From assembly GCA_964017145.1 (NCBI GenBank), contig OZ024843.1:3153001-3217000 (forward strand): a DNA stretch of 64,000 nt, written 5' to 3'. The position numbers were made by a program, and so were the translations under genes. The notes under the pieces are model-generated. The model made no database searches. It was given only the letters and a program-made list of their open reading frames with translations, and was not told the DNA's origin. This DNA is from Agrocybe praecox (Eukaryota; Basidiomycota; Agaricomycetes; Agaricales; Agrocybaceae). Positions 47,106-57,836 of this stretch are shown in pieces. Position 1 is the stretch's first letter, and each line of letters begins with the position of its first letter.

Positions 47106-47731
47106 TAGTGTTGCCGAAGTTCGGTTCAGAACCGCTTCGGAGAACCGGAACCGCCCGAACCGGACCGACAGTTCTGTTCTGTTCAGTTCCAGTTCGGCCA
47201 TTTTGAAGACAGTTCTGGTTCTCGGTTCTCAACATTTGAGAATTTGAAGAACCGGTTTGAACCGAACCAGAACCGACATATTAGACACCTCAAAACTATA
47301 AATTTTAGTGTTGGAAACAACAAATATGTCATGTTTCGGGCTTTCAAAAGAGCAGTTATAATTAACTTGCTGGCCAACAGCTTTTAATAATCTGATTAGT
47401 GATATAATTAGCACCAGATTATTGTGTGATGTCACATCAATGACGTGAATTACTACCATTTTAGGCTGTTGATATGCTCGATGGGCTTCTGTGTCATGAA
47501 AAATACATTATCACTTCAAATTATGATAGATACATAAGAATATAATATATTTCTACGTGCTGTGCATACTATACGGTAATTTATTACATGTACAAACGGT
47601 TCCACGGTTTGAACCGGTTCTCACGGTTCAGTTCTGATTCTAGTTCGGTTCGGGCATGTGCCCGTCGGTTCTGGTTCTCGGTTCTGAAAAAAGGCGTGAG
47701 AACCGAACAGAACCGAACTTCGGCAACACTA
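47106..47731. mobile_element. hAT-like MITE with 8-bp target duplication
   Basis: The ends TAGTGTTGCCGAAGTTCGGT and its inverse are flanked on both sides by CTATTGTC (47098-47105 and 47732-47739). An 8-bp duplication is typical of hAT elements. The arms are rich in CGGTTC/GAACCG repeats. At 626 bp with no transposase frame, it is non-autonomous. Confidence 0.88.
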
Positions 47732-48111
47732 CTATTGTCAGGGTTTCCCCTATTTTCCCTTATTTTTCTATATTTATTTCGCATTTTTCCCTTTGATGGA
47801 TGTGTAGATATCTTATCTGTTTCATATCTTTGATTATCATTTGATTAGATACTTATCATCTTTATTTCCCATGAGCACTGCCTCAATCACTCCATATCAT
47901 TCTTCTTGTTTCAGGATGTCATTGTCTTATTCATCATTCCTTTATGATGTCATTGTATTACTCATCCTTCTGTTTCATGATGTAATGTAGGAATATTCTA
48001 GAATAGCTGTAGGGTATATATACTGGACATGTAGGTAGCTGTAGCCCCAGCTTCAATCTCTTAGGATATCCACTATCATTGGTGTGATCTCTTAGAATCA
48101 TTGAGTGTCTC

Positions 48112-48156
48112 TCTATCTCTTTCTTTCTCTCTCTCTCTCTCTCTCTTTCCTCTTGC
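48112..48156 (+). repeat. (CT)n microsatellite
   Basis: Pyrimidine run of CTCT and TTTC units just upstream of the Tc1-like coding frame. Confidence 0.7.
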
Positions 48157-48189
48157 TTGTCTTTGTTGGTGGCCTTGTCACACTGATCT

Positions 48190-49030
48190 TAGTGTTGCCC
48201 TGACATATGCCATACGCCTTATCTCTTCTCGCAAGGCTGAAAATGCTGTTGAGGTTGCCAAAACCTTGAAAGACATTACCAACCAGCCTCTATCATCAAA
48301 GACTGTTCGCAGAGCACTTCAGAGCACTGGATTAAAGGCTGTAGTCAAGAAGAAACGGCCTTTCCTCTCTAAACGACATAGGAAGGAATGCATGGACTTT
48401 GCAATGAGCCATATACACTAGACCGTTGATGACTGAAAGTGTGTTGTCTACACAGATAAGACCAAAGTCAATCATTTGGGGTCAGATGGGAGGAAGTGGG
48501 TGTGGAAAATGCCAGGAGAGGGGCTTAGCGATAGGCTGGTAGAGGGCACTGTAAAATTTGCAGGAGGGAATTTGATGTTTTGGGGCTGTATGTTTTGGGA
48601 AGGAGTTGGATATGGGACCAAGATTGATGGGAGGATGGATGCTGACTTCTATGTGTCCATTCTGGATGATGAACTCTAGCAAAGCCTTGCATATTACAAC
48701 AAGAACCCAGAGGATGTCATTTTTCCGCAAGACAATGACCCCAAGCACAAGAGCAAAAAGGCCATGAACTGGCTAAAAGACAGTGGTATGGAAGTTATGG
48801 TGTGGCCCCCTCAATCAGCAGACCTCAACCCAATTGAACACCTTTGGGTTCATCTCAAGGCAAGGCTTAGAGACTATGAAACAGCCCCTTCCAGCATAGC
48901 AGAACTTTGGGAAAGGACACAGAAGGTGTGGAATGAAATTCTAGCCTCTGTGTGTCAGAATTTGATAGAAAGTATGCCTAGAAGGGTTGCAGCTGTTGCT
49001 AAGGCCAAGGGAGGCTATACCAAGTACTGA
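48190..49030 (+). pseudogene. Tc1/mariner transposase pseudogene
   Basis: A single reading frame with three stops (TAG 48419-48421, TGA 48434-48436, TAG 48677-48679) encodes a Tc1-type transposase. It shows a second HTH region (AVEVAKTLKDITNQPLSSKT, VRRALQSTGLKAVVKKKRPF) and a catalytic core with VYTDKTKVN (first Asp; the usual SDE here reads TDK), then FPQDNDPKHKSKKAMNWL (second Asp) and NPIEHLWVHLKARL (Glu). The spacing is of the DD34E type. The N-terminal first HTH is missing or lost. It ends AKAKGGYTKY, TGA 49028-49030. All three stops are explained by single C-to-T or G-to-A changes (CAG or TGG codons). Confidence 0.8.
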
Positions 49031-49269
49031 ATAGTGTAAATAGTATATAATTTTCAAGAGGGACAAAACTGTTACAATGTACTTGTACTTTTAAATAATT
49101 TGTAGTGTGGGAAGAAATGGTTCTTACATAATCATTGACATATGTTTGGGTAGATAACATCCAGGACTATCTAAATTTAAAATTTCAAGGTTCTAGCTTG
49201 CCTGGTTCCCAAGTTATTTCTGGTTTACTTGAAATGTACAAAACATTGTAACGGTTTTGTCCCCCACTG
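49031..49269. repeat. Right end of the Tc1-like element
   Basis: The stretch ends CGGTTTTGTCCCCCACTG followed by TA (49270-49271), the form of a Tc1 terminal repeat at a TA site. A related subterminal copy (GGGACAAAACTGTTACAATG) lies near 49061. No matching left end was found upstream. Confidence 0.6.
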
Positions 49270-49379
49270 TATATGCTATACCTTACAATACATTATATCT
49301 AACCTAATTACAGTTGAGGCGATGTTTTTTTACATTTTATTTAGTTCTCAATGGAATGTTTTTTGCGCCTCTATATGTC

Positions 49380-50125
49380 CAGCCTGTACTGTCAAATATA
49401 TGTATCAACCATGGGTAGTTGCCAGTTTTAGGTGATGCATCCACAGCGGTAACTACCCAACTACCTAATTGTATGTATCAAGCCATCTGACTGGCCATCT
49501 GTGACTATATGTGACTATAGTCATGTGTCTGTTATTGATGGCATCAAAAATGATGCACATGACTTTTTGCTTGCCTCTATTTACATGTTTGGGCTCCACT
49601 CATATTTTTATATGGCCTCAAATATAAACAAATAATAAACAATGATATCAGCAGGCAGGTGCAGGCAGGATACAAAACAAACAAGCCTATTGAGTGATAT
49701 CACATCCAAACAACCCAATAAGGCAAGAGGACTTTGGACTTTGAGATTTTGAGATAAAGTCCCCTTGATGCATGATAGATGGGGCCAATATATGACCAAA
49801 TAAGATCAAATCTATTTTTAGATTTGATATATTTATAGACTTGGTCTATTTTTAGAACACTTCACAAATTTTGCCAAACAAAATAGTTCTATTTTTAGAA
49901 CATCTGACAAATGTGATGGATCAAACAGGTCTATTTTTAGAATACTATAATAAAAATAGGTTTGGTGGCTGTATATCACATGCAGATCACATGACTTCAC
50001 CCCCATAGCCACTGTCAGTCACTTTGATACATGATATTGGGGAGTTGGGTAACTACCGCTGTGGATGCATCACCTAAAACTGGCAACTACCCAAGATGTA
50101 TGCATATATCTGACAGTATTAGGTG
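49380..50125 (+). mobile_element. TIR element copy A (7-bp target duplication ATATGTC)
   Basis: The element starts CAGCCTGTACTGTCA and ends TGACAGTATTAGGTG. ATATGTC occurs at 49373-49379 and 50126-50132. Long imperfect inverted arms include TGGGTAGTTGCCAGTTTTAG on the left and its complement on the right. The interior carries the block TTTTTGCTTGCCTCTATTTA shared with copies B to E. 746 bp, no transposase. Confidence 0.85.
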
Positions 50126-50187
50126 ATATGTCATATGAGTCATTTATTGTTTAATATTTGACATGCAAAACACGAAGGTGAAGTTAT

Positions 50188-50698
50188 TTAGTCCGAGTCA
50201 TCCTCCAGAGACATGAGCTGCTGGTACTCTGCCTCATCTCTTAAGATTTCAGCTTCCTTTTTCTTCTTTATTCTGCCCATACAAAAAAACATAGATCTAG
50301 GGAGAATGGCATTATGTTGATAGTAGTAGTACTTACCTGTATTCCACCTCCTTTATTTGCAGCCTTGCTCGATTTGCCTCGCTGTATTTGGCTTGTGCCT
50401 GACGATGATGCTCATGTTTGGCAGCTAAGTATTCCCCTGAGTGTTGCTCGATCGCTTTCCTGTAGTTTACACAATTTTTACAAGCAGTCTGTCATGATTC
50501 AGTGTATTGTAGTTAATATAATGCACTTGTTTGCTCGAATCCTTGCGCACCTATGTTCTTCGTATAAGTGGCTAGTAAATATTGCACTATGTTATTAACC
50601 ATACTGCGTGAAAGAAGAAATGCTTACTTGTAGTAATACTGACAACGCCTATTGTTACGAATGCTACAACGAGCTTCTTCATGATGATTTGACTGCAT
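50188..50698 (-). CDS. Small CxxC plus coiled-coil protein, unrecognised
   Basis: The start at 50698 gives MQSNHHEEARCSIRNNRRCQ and YYY, then an exon with TACKNCVNYRKAIEQHSGEY (a CxxC pair), LAAKHEHHRQAQAKYSEANR, ARLQIKEVEYR and, after a GTAAGT...GGGCAG intron, IKKKKEAEILRDEAEYQQLM and SLEDDSD with TAA at 50190-50188. It is mostly a charged coiled coil with possible metal-binding cysteines at the N-terminus. The phase of the first intron is not resolved. It lies on the same strand as the TET/JBP gene, next to KDZ sequences, and could be element cargo. Confidence 0.5.
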
Positions 50699-51029
50699 AA
50701 GTCGGGTGGAAGTGAGAAATCGAAGTTGAAAATGATTAAGTTCAACTGCGTTCCAATTAAGGAATTTGAACTTGCACGCAATTTCAACTCGTGAGTAAAT
50801 TGGGGGTCATTGCACCAATACTATGCTCTTTAAATTATAACAGATGATAAGCTTACATGCACAAAAAATTATTTCTCAAATCATTTGAGGGGAAAGTAGG
50901 GGATTTATATGTCTTTTTCAAGTAGAAATACTTCGATGCCGCCACGAATCATCACGGAACACTATCAATTTATTTTTAGACACAAGGTAGTATATGAAAT
51001 TCTAAGTCACCAGAATAATACAACATATT

Positions 51030-52725
51030 TTACGGGATGATAGGGAGCAGAGAAAGTCCATGAACCCAACGCTCAGCTTCCTTCTTCAAAACCTCTTCTA
51101 AGCGCTCGTGGCCAACAGATTTGTAGTATATTTCGGAGGTCTTGAAGTCGTGCTCCACCCATCTGAATATTCCTCCGGCAGTATATTGAGCGAAGGAGTA
51201 ACGTGATTCATTCTCAAGGATGGATGTGTTGGAGTGGGTGATGATGGCGGATGCAATCAGGATGGTTGAGCCTAGAGGGAATTCAATGACCAGGCGGCAT
51301 TCCCACAGAATAAGGTGGCCACCTCATGTTGGGTCGTAGTTGCCAAAGGCTGTTATTGCACACATTCCGTAGGGCAAGTTGCCAAAATCTTTGTGTGGAT
51401 AGCATACTGTTTGAGGACCAAAGTTGTAGCTAAATGCAGATAGGATGCTATTGTTGAATACACGGTCCAGCTCAGGGTGTGCATCGTAAAGCTGTCATAA
51501 AGCTTGTGCGTAGTGCACATGGAGGTCAGGTGCCCATGTAGTGATCACAGCTAGTGTTACAAGGGACTTTAAAGACGACAAAATAAACAGCCAGTGATAC
51601 TCACCAGACACGAAGCCCGTCAATCTTTTGAAGATAGGAATCTGGGATAATTCCCTCAAAACCTGAACGTTGGGTCCATTTTTGTTGGAATCATCCGGGT
51701 GTAGTTTTCCTGGCTTTTCTTGGCCACTGCCATGTGAGATACCGCAAGTGAGAGCGATAAAGTTTCCGCGTCGGTTGGGAGGTTTGTTAGGCTTAGGCTT
51801 AGAAGGAACGCAGCGAGACCGGAGGGATTCCATAGCTGTAGCTGCTTCCTTGTGTAGCTCTATCCATTCCTGGGCCACAGAATGTCCAGCAAGAAGCCCT
51901 ACAAATTGCCTGTGCTGATCAATAATCGGTGCAGGTGTCCTACACGGCAATTAGTTAACGACAAGGGAGATCGTACGAGGCTCACTTTCTGTCCCACTTC
52001 TGCAATTTAAACCCTAAATCCCCTGTTATCTCCTTGATGGAATGAGTGTTCTTGGTGTGAGAGCGATCGTCTTTTGCAATGAACACCGCTTTGGTGACTT
52101 TGCTGCTGGAAAAGTCAAAAGGACTTGCAATGGGCTCCACTTTCTCTACAATGCGCTTCAAAATGTCTTCGTGAACCTCGTATTTGCCTATCTTTTGCTC
52201 GGCTTTCTTCTCCTCCTTTCTTCTCTGGCGTGCGGCACGACTGTGTTCTTTATTTTTTTGTTTCCTCTTCTGCTTTGCACTTGTATTGCTTGGGGCATCG
52301 AAATCTTGCCGAGTAGTGGGGTTGTCAGCTCCAGACCGAGTATCCGAGTTGGGTAGAGTAGACTTTGGTAATGCCAAGTTTGGAATGACGTTTGTACAAG
52401 CATTCATTGTGTTCAACAAAGGTGAAGGATAGACAATGTCATCAATGCATCCATCAGAATGGTTGCTGATGGAAGACATGGGTGAAAGACTGAAGAATGG
52501 GCCCAGCTCAATGTCGTCTTGCAAGTGACTGGTCGAGCTTGTTAGCAAAGTGGGTGGGAGAGTAAGGTGTTCCATAACATCCTCGGCGTCTTCGTCCGAA
52601 ATTGAGGACATAGGGGAAAGACTAAATAGAGTTGAGTTGAGTTTGTTTTGGTCCTGTAACTTGGAGGTAATATGGAGTAAAGAGGCAAAGTCGCACTCTG
52701 GGTCGAATGGCGCTAGGATATCCAT
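51030..52725 (-). pseudogene. TET/JBP-like 2-oxoglutarate/Fe(II) dioxygenase, two in-frame stops
   Basis: The start at 52725 gives MDILAPFDPECDFASLLHIT, a disordered N-terminus with a strongly basic stretch (AKQKRKQKNKEHSRAARQRR), then FKLQKWDRKTPAPIIDQHRQ, FVGLLAGHSVAQEWIELHK. The catalytic domain follows: FSYNFGPQTVCYPHKDFGN (HxD iron ligands), YGMCAITAFGNYDP, GGHLILWECRLVIEFPLGST, IITHSN (distal His) and ESRYSFAQYTAGGIFRW (Arg for 2-oxoglutarate). TAA is at 51032-51030. TGA codons interrupt the frame at 51497-51495 and 51326-51324; both fit CGA to TGA. TET/JBP enzymes oxidise 5-methylcytosine. In basidiomycetes such genes are expanded together with KDZ transposons. The KDZ gene starts 320 bp away, divergently. 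Confidence 0.85.
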
Positions 52726-54184
52726 TTTGAGAAGGGTGAGGCATCGAGAGTTTGTGGGTTTAGCAGAAGAGATATAAAGATAGTAGAATGATTCTGGTTA
52801 ATGATTTAAGCAGGAGAGAGAGTTCCCGGGCTGGGGCACAACCAATCTCCAGCTTGATGTTGAACCAGATCAAGAAATTTGGGCATATAAAAATGACTCC
52901 AAGCTTGGAACGAATTCAAACTTGGTATGTCATGTCATGTGATCATTTCGGCACCCAAATACCTACTAAGTTATACTTACCTCTAAGTACACTGGCTCTT
53001 GACATCTTGCTCTATCACTTCTTACTTCGTAAACTGCCCCAAAAATGTCGGCACGGGCAAAGAAGAAGCCCAGGAAAGCAACTAACCAGATCTTTCATGA
53101 TGAAGTGCCGGTTTTCAAGGAATACAATATGATATATGTCTGGGAGACGAAGTCATGGCGAGTAGGGAACACTACTCTGGCGGCGCCTATGGCTCAAGAG
53201 GCCACTCTACCAGCTACTCTCTGGGAAAACACGTCCAGCTAGGAGCCACCGGATAGCGAAGATTTTGCTCTCGATCGCATGGCTGACCTGTATGAGTCTG
53301 TACTAAGCAGCGAGGTTATGGCTGACACCCCGAGAGAGTTGAAGAGGAAGAGAATTTGAACTGAAGTATCAGTAGGTCACAGTCAGCTTTCTATACCCAA
53401 GCATATCCTAAAACTTATATGTCTCAGAAACGCCCTCATGTAGTATGGAAAAAACAATATCGTCAAACATACTTACAGGAACTCTTGTGTTGGTCTGGCC
53501 ATGGAGACTTTGGGACATCTCAGTCTTGTCCAGATTGCATTTCAAAATGGAATTCCCCTTCTGGTTCCCCAATTTATCGCTGTGACGAGGGTTTTATCCA
53601 CAACCTCTGCTGTGCTTCATGCTGTGTGAAGCGGCATCGCCAACTTCCTTTTCATAGAATCAAGGTATGTCGCTTTCAGAAATTACCTCTTCAGACTCAT
53701 TCAAATCTCGCTCAGAAATGGAACAGCACTCATTTCGAAAGTACGACTCTCAAATTGTTAGGCCTGAAAATCCAACTCAACCATTCTGGGATGAATTGCG
53801 AGAACCCGGTGCCATGTCACTCCAAGCTTCTTATCCTACACACCAATGGATTCCACGATGTATCTATCATGTACTGTGGATGCACTCAGTCCATACCCTA
53901 CCACCTCCAACTACTTCGCCGACGCATGTACCCCTCAACCCAGCTCAATACAAAGGCTTGTGCAACTTTTGAGCTACTGAATCAGCTACACAAATATTCA
54001 CTTACTACCAAGGCATCGACCTATGACTTTTACCATGCACTCAAAAAGCTAAGCGACAGTACAGGCCTCAATCCCCAATGATCATGATACCGAGCTTTAT
54101 TCCATATGATAACAGCCACTGCAGTCATATTTTTATATGATATATTGGTAGTTGCCAAACTATGAGCATGCATCCAGAACGGTA

Positions 54185-55861
54185 AGGTGCTTGCTGCGGG
54201 GTTGTGTGTGTATTGTACGATTTTGTACTTTGTATACAGTCCGTAACAAAACCCAATCAATTTGATTAGTTCTTCTCGGGAGGGATACGCGATACGCGTC
54301 ATTGATTACATTTATCTTTACAGAAGGGACGTTTTCGATGATCAAGATACTTCCTAGGAAGTCTCAGAGAGTGAGAAACAGCACAAGTACTGTTCCTCGG
54401 AGGGTTAAACGGTTGATTTAATGTGTCTCCACAAAAGGTATAGATAAGTTGGTTCGCCACTTAGGCTGGACACTCAATCCAAAGTCTTTTAATCACTTAG
54501 AATGGGGACTCAATCCAAAACGGGCCACATAGGCGTCACTTAGACAATTTGCCACTTAGGCAGGGAACTTATCCCTAAAACGGGCCACTTAGGCGTCACT
54601 TAGACAATTCTTGCCACTTAGGCGGGTATCAAGCTTTATGTCACTTAAGACAGAGGAAACTTTATCCCAACACGTTTTCTAACGTTCCTCAAGAACTCTA
54701 CAAGTTAACTCAAGTCAATCAGATCACGCCAAATTGAACAAGTAACACTTCAGATGGAATCGTATTAATTATGCCAACTTCCGCGGAGACACTTTAGCTC
54801 CCAATAGTCAATAATCGTCGGATAGGCACTTTGGCTTTCTCCTAGGAGTATAAAGAACTGGGTTCTACGTTGTCTGGGTTGCTTCGATATTTACAGGCTG
54901 CTTATATACTGTTGGGTCTCGGAAAATATAGGAATACTTGGAATGAATCGGAAATGCTCGGAAAATAAAGGAAACAATACTATTGGTTGGTGCACTGCAG
55001 CTCCACTTGATGCATAAGTGCCAAGAGGGTGCCATGTGTGCTTTTGAATATCCTCGGAAGGGTTTGTATGGTTGGGCAAGTCACTGACTCGAGCATGATG
55101 CTCCAAGGGCGCTTATTCGCATTAGCCGACGATCATTGATCGACGTTGTAGGGTCCGAAGCATCGGAGTACCGTGGTATCGTATGGATCTACAATCCTCG
55201 GCTCCACAACTGCCGTTTAAGGTAACTGCACATATCCGAGGGTCTTAAGACCATGTGTAAGCGTTCCTAGGAACTTCTCCTTTTAGGTTTATCGGCAATC
55301 TGACTCGAGCAGATGTCGGCAAGTCCTAATTGACATTACTAGTGCTTGTCTCGTCGTTTGCATAGTGCCCACTATGTTCCTAGGGACCAGTAATGTACTT
55401 TGTTAATGCTAGGATCAGTCCTGCCGCCTTGAGTTAGCGTTCCTAGGAACGTTGGCAGTAGTTTACATGTACTTTCATATGGTGGGAACTTTCCGTTTCC
55501 ATATTAGGTAGATGTGGACGCGTCACGCACTGTGTAATAATAAGTGGCTATAGTGCCGTTAAGCTTATTATCAGCAGGCTCTAGCTTACATTCCTGATGG
55601 CTGAATATTATCCTAGGAGCCTTCGATCCTGCTGCATCGCTGTTAAGGTGTTCCACACATTTCCGAGGAACTACTATAACTAACTCTAGCATTTGTAAGG
55701 TTCGTCCTAGGGTTCGTAGAATGGTTTCCCCTAGCCAAACATGTAGCTATCCTCGCTCTGTACTTATGTAGACTTAATAATAAATATGTTTATTATGCCA
55801 AAAATTAAGTAGGATGGATACTAGGGCTACTGTTCAGTCACAGCCGAACACCAGTCGTATC
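54185..55861. mobile_element. 1.7-kb insert within copy B, TSD AACGGTA
   Basis: AACGGTA occurs at 54178-54184 and 55862-55868, and other copies of the element family continue across this point without the insert. The insert starts AGGTGCTTGCTGC and ends CAGTCGTATC, with no evident terminal inverted repeat, poly(A) tail or coding region. It contains CACTTAGGC-type repeats near 54450-54650. The class is unknown. Confidence 0.6.
54517..54630. repeat. Two-unit 60-bp tandem repeat
   Basis: Units beginning AAAACGGGCCAC at 54517 and 54577 share GGCGTCACTTAGACAATT and GCCACTTAGGC. Weaker relatives precede them. Confidence 0.6.
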
Positions 55862-56910
55862 AACGGTACCTACCTGGGCTGGCAGTTGCCAGACCTATAT
55901 GTTTCACTGCCTATGTGCTTGACTGGTCATGTGCTGTGACTGGTTGTTACTGATTGCATCAAAATACAAAAGCATGACTTTTTGCTTGCCTCTATTTACA
56001 CATTCAGGGTTCACAGCCACAATTTTATGGCCTCAAATACAAACAAATAAAAAATTAGTAATGATCAGCCACCAACACACCCAAACACTAAACAACTTAG
56101 GACTTGAGTGATGTCACAACCAAATACCTTAATAAGGCAAATGAACTTTGGACTTTGAGGTTTTTTGCATAAAAGCCCATCAACATATAATGATGGCAAC
56201 TAAGACATGACCAAATAAGATCAAATCTATTTTTAGAACAGATATATTTTTAACTCGGTTTTATTTTTAGAACACTTTACATATTTGGTTATTTTAAGCC
56301 TAAAATGGTATAGCACACATTTTTTCATGATTTTAAAATTTATATTTAGCATGCTATGAATATTTCAATCTTTTATTTTGATTTGTATCCGGCTTTCTGC
56401 GGATATTTTGCGTTTTGTGGCTGAACCGTTGATGATTATATAATAAAAAATATTTAGCATAGCTTTTGAAATTTTCTCTACAACTTTGATTTTTGGTGGC
56501 TGTGCACCAAATCACATAACTATCACATGCTAACAGCCATCTACAGGACGTCAGACTGGCAACTGCCAGGCTGGGTAGATTCCATTCTGGATGCATGCTT
56601 ATAGTTTGGCAGCTACCATATATGAAGATGTCAGCTGACTGCTACAGGTGATGATAATGCAATGGCGTCATCTGAAAATGCTAAAGTGGGCAGGTCAGGC
56701 TCACGATCCCTCTGGATTTGATGCAACCAAACCAGGTGAATTAGCCGTCAGGTGTCCTTCCTGTCCCTACCCTGGTATCAATTTGCCTGATGGATGGGAG
56801 GACGTGCCAGAAGGAATGAAGTGAGTCGATGATTCTTTTATGGTTATAAGTCCGTGTCTCATCGATATTTTTATCAAGATTTCTTTACATGGTAATAATC
56901 TGCATGGATG

Positions 56911-57836
56911 CAGCCAGTGCAGCTATAATTCTATATCAAATGTAGGCAGTTTGCTAACCTACGTGATACATCCAGGTAGGCAATTTGCTACCTGCCTTTT
57001 TTGGAAAGACCTTTGGCTGGCAGGCCTATTGTGACTATTTGTGACTATAGTCATATATCTGATATTGATGGCATCAAAATCAATGCACATGACTTTTTGC
57101 TTGCCTCTATTTACATGTTTAGGCTCCACTCATATGTTTATATGGCCTCAAATACAAACAAATAATAAACAATAATGTTGGCAGGCAGGGGCAGGCCTGA
57201 TACAAAACAAACAAAGCCCTTGAGTGACATTACATCCAAACAACTCAATAAGGCAAGAAGACTTTGGACTTTGAGATTTTGCGATAAAGTCCTCTTGATG
57301 CATGATGGATGGGACTAAGACATGACCAAATAAGATCAAATCTATTTTTAGAACGGATCTATTTTTAGAAAATTTATATATTGAGTAGATAATGCATGTA
57401 TTTATAGCCCGAAGCTATTTTTAGAACACTTTGCCTAATTAGGTAGGTCAAGCCTAATATAGTATAGTACACATTTTTTGATGATTTTAGGATTTTTTTT
57501 CAGCTCACTATGAATATTTTAATCTTTTATTTTGATTTATACACAAGGTTCAAAAAGTATTTTGCGTTTTGCGACTGAACTGTTGATGCTTATGTAATAA
57601 AAAATATTTAGCATGGTCCCTGAATTTTTCTCTATCCAATGATATAATTTTAGTTTTGGTGGCTGTGCACAAATCACATGCCTTATATCACATGACTTCA
57701 GCCTACCGTCACCTATAGTCACTCTTATAGGTGTTAGGACATCCCAAAGCGGAAGGTAGCAAAGTGGCCCCCAGGATGTATCACTAGGTTTAGGCAGTTT
57801 GCTACATTTGATATATAAAGGTAGCTGCTACAGGTG
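56911..57836 (+). mobile_element. TIR element copy C inside the KDZ gene (TSD ATGGATG)
   Basis: The element starts CAGCCAGTGCAGCTA and ends GTAGCTGCTACAGGTG. ATGGATG is found at 56904-56910 and 57837-57843. The arms share TATATCAAATGTAG in inverted orientation. 926 bp with no transposase. Removing it restores FLYMVIICMDANFRLKN across the site. Confidence 0.9.

Larger units (their letters stand above)
54113..56650 (+). mobile_element. TIR element copy B inside the KDZ gene (TSD ATGATAA)
   Basis: The element starts CAGCCACTGCAGTCA and ends GACTGCTACAGGTG. ATGATAA is found at 54106-54112 and 56651-56657. The arms carry GGTAGTTGCCAAACTATGAG and a complementary right arm. Length 2,538 bp, inflated by an internal insert (54185-55861). 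Removing it joins ...FHMI to MQWRHLK in frame. Confidence 0.88.

Noticed and set aside
47732..48180. Possible LTR between the hAT-like MITE and the Tc1 pseudogene (starts TGTCAGGG)
   Set aside because: No second LTR, primer-binding site or target duplication could be found.
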